Origin: Moanibacter sp965226025
GTDB taxonomy: Bacteria; Verrucomicrobiota; Verrucomicrobiia; Opitutales; UBA2987
NCBI GenBank assembly: GCA_965226025.1
Contig: CBDDCD010000002.1
Coordinates: forward strand, 1,054,001-1,118,000
Direction: 5' to 3'
DNA length: 64,000 nucleotides
A program made the position numbers and the translations under genes. A model generated the notes under the pieces. The model worked only from the letters and a program-made list of their open reading frames with translations. It was not told the DNA's origin and ran no database searches. Below are positions 58,545 to 64,000 of this stretch, piece by piece (within the stretch, counting starts at the first letter, position 1; every line of letters begins with the position of its first letter).

Positions 58545-59192
58545 GTGGCCGATGTGTCGGCAGATCGTGTCGACGACCTCCTCGAGAGGGATGGTTGTAT
58601 TGTCGATGCGGATGGCGTCTTGCGGGCAGACTAGGGGAGAGAGCTTCCGCTTCTTGTCCGTTTGGTCCCGCGTTTCAATAGAATCACGGAATCCCTCTCT
58701 TTCGCGCCGCAGGCTCCGGGTTTGGCTGTCGGCTTCGAGGAAGAACTTAAAATCGGCTTTGGGGAAAACGACGGAACCGATATCGCGGCCCTCCATTATT
58801 ATTCCGTTAAATCTGTTTCTCTGGGCGACCTTGGGAAGTTTCCGCTGGTATGACAGAAGCAATTTGCGAAGGGCGGGCAGAGCAGCGTAGCGGGAGACCA
58901 TGCGATTGACCTCTGGACTCTTCAATTGCTCGGTCTCGAGAACCCCTTCCGGGAGTCTGATTCGGGACTGGTTACCCTTGATTTCGGTCTTGAGGGGAAT
59001 ATCGGACAGCTCCGCTTCCAATTGGGCCGGCTCTTCAGCTCCGAGTCCTCGCCTGAGACAATGGTGGGTGAGGGTGCGGTATTGGGAACCGCTGTCGACA
59101 TAGAGAAGGTTGCATTTTTCCGCGACCATCCGAGCGGTGGAAGACTTTCCGGAGGCGGCCCCACCATCAATGGCTACGACGATAAATCCCAT
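58542..59192 (-). CDS. cmk: Cytidylate kinase
   Basis: 216 residues from ATG 59192. The P-loop is AIDGGAASGKSSTARMVAE. YVDSGSQYRTLTHHC is the CMP-binding start, and IIMEGRDIGSVVFPKADFKFFLEAD is the conserved EGRDIG segment. It phosphorylates CMP/dCMP. The start chosen gives the typical N-terminus; an upstream start at 59258 would overlap aroA. Third gene of a tyrA-aroA-cmk operon with 13 bases after the aroA stop. Linkage of aroA and cmk is common in bacteria. Confidence 0.95.
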   Translation of the reverse strand: MGFIVVAIDGGAASGKSSTARMVAEKCNLLYVDSGSQYRTLTHHCLRRGLGAEEPAQLEAELSDIPLKTEIKGNQSRIRLPEGVLETEQLKSPEVNRMVSRYAALPALRKLLLSYQRKLPKVAQRNRFNGIIMEGRDIGSVVFPKADFKFFLEADSQTRSLRREREGFRDSIETRDQTDKKRKLSPLVCPQDAIRIDNTTIPLEEVVDTICRHIGH

Positions 59193-59205
59193 GACTTCAG
59201 ACGGC

Positions 59206-60711
59206 TTAGTGGATCCCGTGCAGGACTTCGAAAAAACGAGGAAAGGTCTTGTGGACACAGCTCGGGTTCTCGATGGAGAGCCAGGACTGACCGTTGCCCA
59301 GGAGATCGGCAGAGCCGAGGATAGCGAAACTCATCGCCATGCGATGGTCCAGGTAGGTCTCGATGGTAACGCCTTCCATCGCCTTCTCGAGAAGATTGCG
59401 GCGATTGGGGTGAATCGTGATTGCGTCCGGTTCCTCTTTTACGCTCTGGCCCAGTTTGCGCAGCTCCCGAGAGGCTGCGGCGATACGGTCGGTCTCTTGG
59501 TGTCGGGTGTGGCCGATACCGCTGATCCGGACCGGCCCCTCGAAGAGGGGAGCGATTGCGGCCAAGGTAAGAAATGTGTCGGAGAAGTCGCGAAAGTTGA
59601 AATTCAGCCTGTCACCAGTCGATCTCAATCTCCGTTCGCAATTGAAAGAGAAGGTGCGGGACTTTTCATCGGATCGCTGCTCGAGATTAGTGGCTTCGCC
59701 GAGCAGGTCGGCATACCGGATGTCGCCCTGGATCGAGTCCGGCGGCAGCGGAATGCGCATTGTGAGCTTCTCAGTGACGAGGGGAAGGCTGATAAAGTAG
59801 CTTGCCGCCGTAGCATCAGACTCGACGGCGAATTCGCTGTTGTCGAGGCGGTAGTCGGTCCCTCCCTTAACCCTAATTCTCGTATTGGTTCGAGTGATCG
59901 CACGGCTAACACCGAATTCACACATCATCTTGAGTGTCATTTCGATGAAAGGATGGGAAACCCTCTTTCCGCGAAGATTCAGATCCAGGTCATTGAATCC
60001 CTTTGGAGCAACCAGAAGTAGAGCGGAGGTGAACTGGGTGCTTCGGCTCGTATCGAGTTCAATTCTCCCGCCGCTGAGACCGCTGGTTCGGAGGCGAAAA
60101 GGAAAACGGCCCTCCTCCCCTTCGTATTCTACCTCGGCTCCCTGAAGGGCGAGGGCATCAAGCAGATCCGCCATCGGTCGAGCGCGCATCTCCTTGTCTC
60201 CATCGAGCCGGTAATGACCTCCCTTTTTCAGACAGAGGAATGCGGTGAGAAAGCGAGCCGCGGTTCCAGCATTTCCCACGTCAATTTGGGCGGCGCTGCC
60301 GGGTATGTAACCTTCCTGACCTGTGATCCTGATTCTTGCCGCCCCTTCTTCGGTCTTAACATCGAAGCCGAGGGTGGCGAGAGCCCGAACCATCACCTCT
60401 GTATCGCGGCTGAAGAGGGCGTTCTCAATCGTGACTTCGCGTTCCGAGAGGGCGGCTAGAATGAGAGACCGATTGGTGATACTCTTGGAACCCGGAAGCG
60501 TCACGGTAGGGGAAGTGGATCGAGTGAAAGGAACGATCGACAAGGAATCTGTCGCGCTTGCCTTTCCGTGAGCACGATCTCGCTCGGCGGGATCAGAAAT
60601 CTGGGTGCCTTTGTGGAGTGCGGGATCATCGCCGCCCGCCATCTTCCTAGCCCCGCCAAGCCGGGGACTTGGGTCGGAATCAGGATCAGGTTTGGGATCA
60701 TGTTCGTGCAT
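59206..60711 (-). CDS. aroA: 3-phosphoshikimate 1-carboxyvinyltransferase (EPSP synthase)
   Basis: 501 residues with an N-terminal extension of about 55 Asp/Pro-rich residues; an internal ATG (MAGGDDPAL, codon 24) is an alternative start. Core motifs: LPGSKSITNRSLILAAL, DVGNAGTAARFLTAFL, RPMADLLDALALQGAE, DTSRSTQFTSALLLVAP, ESDATAASYF, DFSDTFLTLAAIAPLF, GHTRHQETDRI, DHRMAMSFAILG. It makes EPSP from shikimate-3-phosphate and PEP in aromatic amino acid synthesis. It lies 21 bases after tyrA. Confidence 0.95.
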   Translation of the reverse strand: MHEHDPKPDPDSDPSPRLGGARKMAGGDDPALHKGTQISDPAERDRAHGKASATDSLSIVPFTRSTSPTVTLPGSKSITNRSLILAALSEREVTIENALFSRDTEVMVRALATLGFDVKTEEGAARIRITGQEGYIPGSAAQIDVGNAGTAARFLTAFLCLKKGGHYRLDGDKEMRARPMADLLDALALQGAEVEYEGEEGRFPFRLRTSGLSGGRIELDTSRSTQFTSALLLVAPKGFNDLDLNLRGKRVSHPFIEMTLKMMCEFGVSRAITRTNTRIRVKGGTDYRLDNSEFAVESDATAASYFISLPLVTEKLTMRIPLPPDSIQGDIRYADLLGEATNLEQRSDEKSRTFSFNCERRLRSTGDRLNFNFRDFSDTFLTLAAIAPLFEGPVRISGIGHTRHQETDRIAAASRELRKLGQSVKEEPDAITIHPNRRNLLEKAMEGVTIETYLDHRMAMSFAILGSADLLGNGQSWLSIENPSCVHKTFPRFFEVLHGIH

Positions 60712-60732
60712 TTGAATTCTAAACGTCTCTTT

Positions 60733-61605
60733 TCAAGACTGGGACGTCTTGTCTCGAAGAGGACGCATGCGATCCCGATATACTTTCCCGTGTTCGAGTA
60801 TGTTGAGGATCTCGAAGCTCTGCTGGTTGGCGATGGCCGATTTCAACGATTGAAGGTCGTCTTCAAAACCACTGATCGCGCGAATGATCTCGTCGCGGTT
60901 CTGCTCAATTATTGCCTTCCACAAATCAGGACTACCCGATGCAATTCGAGTCGTGTCACGCAGTCCATTTCCGGCAAAGTTTCGCCAGTTGGGGTCGCGC
61001 GTTGCAAGATAGGAGCAGAGCACGCTGGCGACGACATGGGGTAGATGGCTTATGTGGGCGACGATTTCATCGTGAACCTCCGGCGAGACGGTTGTCACCT
61101 CCATATCGAGCGCTTCCCAGAAGCGCATAATCGATTCCACCGCTTTCGGATCGGAATCGACCAATGGCGTCACAAAACAGGCTCTGTGGGTGTAGAGATC
61201 GACCCGGGCATTCTCCATTCCTCCTCTCTCCGATCCCGCCATGGGATGTGAACCGACAAAGGCGGAACCCTCCGGCATGACGGCGTGACAGTATCGGGCG
61301 ATTAGACTCTTGGCGCTCCCGACATCGGTCACGAGACCTCCGCACTTGACGCGACGGGCGATGCGGCTGACGAGGGGATGTATCGTTTGCACAGGGCTGC
61401 ACACGACCGTAAGGTCGGCCTTTTCAACGGCCTCTTCGGGAGTTTCAAGAACTATGTCGCACCATGACTGATGGGCGCACCTGATCCTTGACTCTGATCG
61501 GCGGGACCAGACTACGGTGTTCCGGGCCAGCCCGTGTTCCTTGATAGCGAGAGCGAGGGAAGCGCCCAAGAGTCCGGGCCCTAGGATTGTGATCTGTTCA
61601 AACAC
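60733..61605 (-). CDS. tyrA: Prephenate dehydrogenase
   Basis: 290 residues. The Rossmann motif is ITILGPGLLGASLALAIKEHG. VVCSPVQTIHPLV and GSHPMAGSERGGMENA (prephenate-binding) follow, then AHISHLPHVVASVLCSYL and FAGNGLRDTTRIASGSPDLW. It oxidises prephenate to 4-hydroxyphenylpyruvate with NAD(P). First gene of the tyrA-aroA-cmk operon. Confidence 0.94.
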   Translation of the reverse strand: MFEQITILGPGLLGASLALAIKEHGLARNTVVWSRRSESRIRCAHQSWCDIVLETPEEAVEKADLTVVCSPVQTIHPLVSRIARRVKCGGLVTDVGSAKSLIARYCHAVMPEGSAFVGSHPMAGSERGGMENARVDLYTHRACFVTPLVDSDPKAVESIMRFWEALDMEVTTVSPEVHDEIVAHISHLPHVVASVLCSYLATRDPNWRNFAGNGLRDTTRIASGSPDLWKAIIEQNRDEIIRAISGFEDDLQSLKSAIANQQSFEILNILEHGKVYRDRMRPLRDKTSQS

Positions 61606-61904
61606 GGCGTCGAAATTCCGATCGTTACAAACGGTTCCATAGGAGGGGCCATTTTGAAACGTTGAGTGGTTGCTGAGATCTTTGACATGGGGAGCAAAAG
61701 AGTTTGCCCGGGAGTCGGTCCGATCTTATTGCTCGACTGCTATTGAAGATTCGAGGTTCGTCCGACAGTCTCTCGGGGAAGCACCGGGAAAGAAAAGGAC
61801 AAGACATGTAGAGTCGGTCTGCCGAAATTAATGAATGACTTCGGATCGTGGCGTCGTTGAATTGTGTGACGCTCATTGCGAACTCCTGGAAAGACACGAA
61901 TCAG
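61606..61904. other. tyrA upstream region
   Basis: About 300 bases between tyrA and a small plus-strand gene. It should contain both promoters. No palindrome of the main families is complete here, although TTCGTCCGACAG at 61759-61770 resembles a stray arm. Confidence 0.4.
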
Positions 61905-62018
61905 ATGAACGAGCGGCGTAATGCTGAAGTCGAGAGGAGAGCTCGTCGCCATTTGTTGATACTATATTTGGTCATGGCGCTCTTTATCGCATTGCCGTTC
62001 ATCATTTTGTTGGCCTAG
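61905..62018 (+). CDS. Small membrane protein (37 residues)
   Basis: ATG 61905 to TAG 62016-62018. The basic N-terminus NERRNAEVERRARRH is followed by one hydrophobic helix (LLILYLVMALFIALPFIILL). A GGAAAG site lies about 12 bases before the ATG. The stop is TAG followed by GATCC, again with TAGGA. The arrangement (charged, then one helix) and the position before the PIN gene suggest a real single-pass inner-membrane peptide. No family recognised. Confidence 0.5.
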   Translation: MNERRNAEVERRARRHLLILYLVMALFIALPFIILLA

Positions 62019-62087
62019 GATCCGGCCCACTTTCGCGCTCGCATATTATTATTCATCTATTCCAGCCGCAGGTTGGAACTCTAATTC

Positions 62088-63101
62088 ATGGCTAAGACGA
62101 TCTTAACGCTTCGAGTATTCTTCTTCCTGGTATGTCTTTTCGGAGGCTGGCTGGTATGGTATGTAATAGATGACTGGAAGGAGTATCTCTTCCTCTGTCT
62201 TTTCATTGGGGGGAGCCTTGGCGCCCTCGTCATTCTTGTCGATATTTTCCTGAAGGGATTCTCTTTGCGCGGTTTGACCGCCTTGACATTCGGACTCTTT
62301 GTAGGATGGCTGATCGCCTTTTTCATTTCAGAGTCGCCTTTGTTCGAGAGCGGCGATCCGCAGACGATCTTCCTTTCCCGGCTGGTTCTTTTTGTCGTGA
62401 TGATGTACCTCGGGTCCGTCATTGCGTTGCGAGGAAGAGACGAATTTAACATCGTAATTCCCTACACTCGTTTCGTTCCACACGGGGTCGATGTGCCACT
62501 TGTGGTGGTCGACACGAGCGCCCTCATTGACGGGCGAATATACGGGATCTGCGCCAGCAGGTTTATGGGATACGCGCTCGTCATACCACGATTCACCCTT
62601 GATGAGCTCCAACATATTGCGGATTCACCGGACCCGCAAAGACAGGCTAAGGGACGGAAGGGTTTGGAGGTACTTAATGAGCTCAACCAGCTCGAGAATA
62701 TCGATATTCGAATTCACGAGAGCGACGTGAGCAACCGAAGGAACGTCGATTCGAAACTGATCTTTCTGGCACAGTCGCTCAAGGCAAAACTCATCACGAC
62801 AGACCACAATCTCGCGCAAATGGCAAAGTTCCATTCGGTTGAATGGCTTAACATAAACGCTTTGGCGAAAGCGCTCAATCCAGAGCTGAATATCGGAGAG
62901 ACGCTGGAAGTTGACCTCGTAAAGGCGGGAAGGGAACCAGGTCAAGCAGTGGGATTTCTCAGCGATGGATCAATGGTCGTGGTCAATGAAGGGCGGCGTC
63001 TCATTGGTCAGAAGGTCCGCGTTGAGGTGCAGACCGTATTGCCTTCGGCCGGGGGCAAAATGGTTTTCGCCAAAGTTATCGAGACACTGGGGAACGGGTA
63101 G
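62088..63101 (+). CDS. Membrane-anchored PIN/TRAM-domain protein (YacL-like)
   Basis: 337 residues. Three to four N-terminal membrane helices (about 8-27, 33-52, 57-80, 100-115) are followed by a PIN domain with VVDTSALIDGRIYGI (first Asp), FTLDELQHIAD (Glu), DSKLIFLAQ and ITTDHNLAQMA (Asp pair). A TRAM domain at the end reads GQAVGFLSDGSMVVVNEGRRLIGQKVRVEV. PIN domains are Mg-dependent RNases, and TRAM binds RNA. The role of the YacL group is unclear. All PIN acidic residues appear present. Confidence 0.9.
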   Translation: MAKTILTLRVFFFLVCLFGGWLVWYVIDDWKEYLFLCLFIGGSLGALVILVDIFLKGFSLRGLTALTFGLFVGWLIAFFISESPLFESGDPQTIFLSRLVLFVVMMYLGSVIALRGRDEFNIVIPYTRFVPHGVDVPLVVVDTSALIDGRIYGICASRFMGYALVIPRFTLDELQHIADSPDPQRQAKGRKGLEVLNELNQLENIDIRIHESDVSNRRNVDSKLIFLAQSLKAKLITTDHNLAQMAKFHSVEWLNINALAKALNPELNIGETLEVDLVKAGREPGQAVGFLSDGSMVVVNEGRRLIGQKVRVEVQTVLPSAGGKMVFAKVIETLGNG

Positions 63102-63360
63102 GACTCTGGTTTCCTGCCGCTACGAAGGGTGTAAAGTGTCCGGGCTAAAAACAGGGCTTTTTACTTAACTTGAGGGTGGATTGTCCGAACCTAAATAGTG
63201 GAAATAGTGGAGAAGGTCCGGTTTGTGAAAAAACCTTCAAAAGGCTGATCAGCAGGAGTTTTTCCTTGGCAAGTAACGAGTTGATGGTGTATTTTCTGGA
63301 CGCCTTAATTAATGGGCAAATACATTAGTCTGAAACAGATAATAAGAATAGGAGAATATA

Positions 63361-63708
63361 ATGAATCATAAATCAAAAAAGCAGGGTTTTACCCTAGTAG
63401 AAATCATGATCGTGGTTGTCATCATCGGTCTTCTGGCCGCAATGGCGATCCCGGCGTTCAATAAGGTCCGTGCGACTTCGCAGGACAAAGCGGTTATCAA
63501 TAACTTGCGCCAGTTCGCGTCTGCTGCTCAGCAGTATATGCTTAACGAAGGTGCCTCGCAGGTGACTTCGGCCAATATCGTTGGTGTCGGTCTGCACATC
63601 AGCGTCCTCGACCAGGTGGCCGACGAGACTTACGTGCTCACGGTCGCTACGGACACCACCCGTCTGACAACGACGGTCAATGGTCGGACTATTACGTACG
63701 ATTTCTAA
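63361..63708 (+). CDS. Major type IV pilin-like protein
   Basis: 115 residues. A short basic leader KKQ-GFTLVEIMIVVVIIGLLAAMAIPAF is a class III signal: prepilin peptidase cuts after Gly, leaving Phe1 and Glu5. The rest is short, with a helix (FNKVRATSQDKAVINNLRQFASAAQQY) and a small beta domain lacking the usual Cys pair. Shine-Dalgarno AGGAGA is 7 bases before ATG. It stands alone with its own strong terminator, as is common for highly expressed pilins. It could also be a pseudopilin. Confidence 0.92.
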   Translation: MNHKSKKQGFTLVEIMIVVVIIGLLAAMAIPAFNKVRATSQDKAVINNLRQFASAAQQYMLNEGASQVTSANIVGVGLHISVLDQVADETYVLTVATDTTRLTTTVNGRTITYDF

Positions 63709-63727
63709 TTAGTTGAAATTTTACCTG

Positions 63728-63764
63728 AGCCGCCTTCCTTTTATGAGGGAGGCGGCTTTTTTTT
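63728..63764 (+). terminator. Intrinsic terminator after the pilin
   Basis: Stem AGCCGCCTTCC pairs with GGGAGGCGGCT (one G-T) around an 8-base loop, followed by a run of eight T. Strong Rho-independent terminator. Confidence 0.92.
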
Positions 63765-63834
63765 GGGCGGATGAGGAACCGCCGCTGTTCGGTTTGATGG
63801 AAAGGCTGGTGAAAAGAGTTCGAAAGAGTTCAAC

Positions 63835-63903
63835 TAGGAGCCTGTCGGACGAACTTTCGTAATTGCAGTGCAATCGAGGCACAAAGTCCGACAGCCTCCT
63901 AGC
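63835..63903. repeat. Intact REP-like palindrome
   Basis: CTAGGAGCCTGTCGGAC (63835-63851) pairs with 63887-63903 with one mismatch. Both arms contain the CT core; read inward from the right arm the sequence is CTAGGAGGCTGTCGGAC, identical to the site used by IS110 copy B. It is therefore an unoccupied candidate target. Confidence 0.85.
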
Positions 63904-63928
63904 TTCTAGATTCGGAAGCTCCACGATA

Positions 63929-64000
63929 TGCGACGATTGCTTTACCTCGTTCTTGTTTCCGTTCTCTCGCTGTGGGCCGGATTCATTCCAATCCACCACT
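63929..64000 (+). CDS. Partial gene, secreted or membrane protein N-terminus
   Basis: The ATG at 63929 begins MRRLLYLVLVSVLSLWAGFI, a signal-peptide-like N-terminus; the window ends within the gene. Nothing more can be said. Confidence 0.5.

Noticed and set aside
63284..63304. Possible sigma-54 promoter (TGGCAAG...TTGA) before the pilin
   Set aside because: The -12 GC is missing and the spacing does not fit, so it is not claimed.

Overview
This 64 kb window looks like a chromosomal segment of a marine-type Verrucomicrobiota bacterium, probably class Opitutae. The evidence is the rRNA operon, two secreted proteins that share an aromatic, W-rich C-terminal module I associate with Opitutae, a secreted subtilase/LamG protein, an opine-dehydrogenase-like enzyme, a major type IV pilin and the tyrA-aroA-cmk operon. 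Taxonomy is inferred from these features and was not tested by a database search.

Layout: 1-3.2 kb, two lipoproteins, an O-methyltransferase and diaminopimelate decarboxylase (lysA). 3.2-6.8 kb, two insertion sequences (a DDE element and an IS110 element) inserted in opposite arms of one intergenic palindrome between lysA and a sirtuin gene. 6.8-15.5 kb, sirtuin, two MFS transporters, a DUF62 SAM hydrolase, a hybrid sensor kinase, a DTW/Tsr3-like protein, and frameshifted ankyrin and AmrS genes. 16.2-21.8 kb, a complete rRNA operon (16S, tRNA-Ala, tRNA-Ile, 23S, 5S). 22-29.6 kb, a decayed region: an aminoglycoside-phosphotransferase-like gene split by an IS1634-type element, a shortened HIT gene, an MNT-HepT pair, and an unusual 802-residue tandem D-Ala-D-Ala-ligase-like gene with a partial duplicate. 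29.9-36.4 kb, second copies of the same IS110 and DDE elements, in the opposite orientation, around a MATE gene and an ECF sigma/RskA pair. 36.6-47.1 kb, secreted and redox proteins, including a deiodinase-like selenoprotein candidate and a four-spondin-domain protein. 47.6-57.5 kb, a TIGR04255-type remnant operon, DsbD, a TetR remnant with a NodT-type outer-membrane factor, a RAYT remnant and a frameshifted iron alcohol dehydrogenase. 57.8-64 kb, housekeeping genes (thrH, cmk, aroA, tyrA), a PIN/TRAM protein and the pilin.

Three observations stand out. (1) Both IS110 copies sit at the same position in a REP-like palindromic repeat. The non-coding end of the element contains two stem-flanking loops whose sequences match the target halves and the donor (element-end) halves, which is the bridge-RNA architecture, readable here from sequence alone. 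(2) A deiodinase/thioredoxin-like gene carries an in-frame TGA where a Cys/Sec is expected, followed by a perfect short stem-loop at bacterial SECIS spacing. (3) Intergenic space is filled with several families of long palindromes, many of which supply the TAG stop codon of the neighbouring gene. One lies beside a remnant of a REP-associated tyrosine transposase.

Several genes carry single-base frameshifts, mostly in homopolymer runs, and at least four have lost an internal segment. Some of the frameshifts could be sequencing errors; others may be genuine gene decay.
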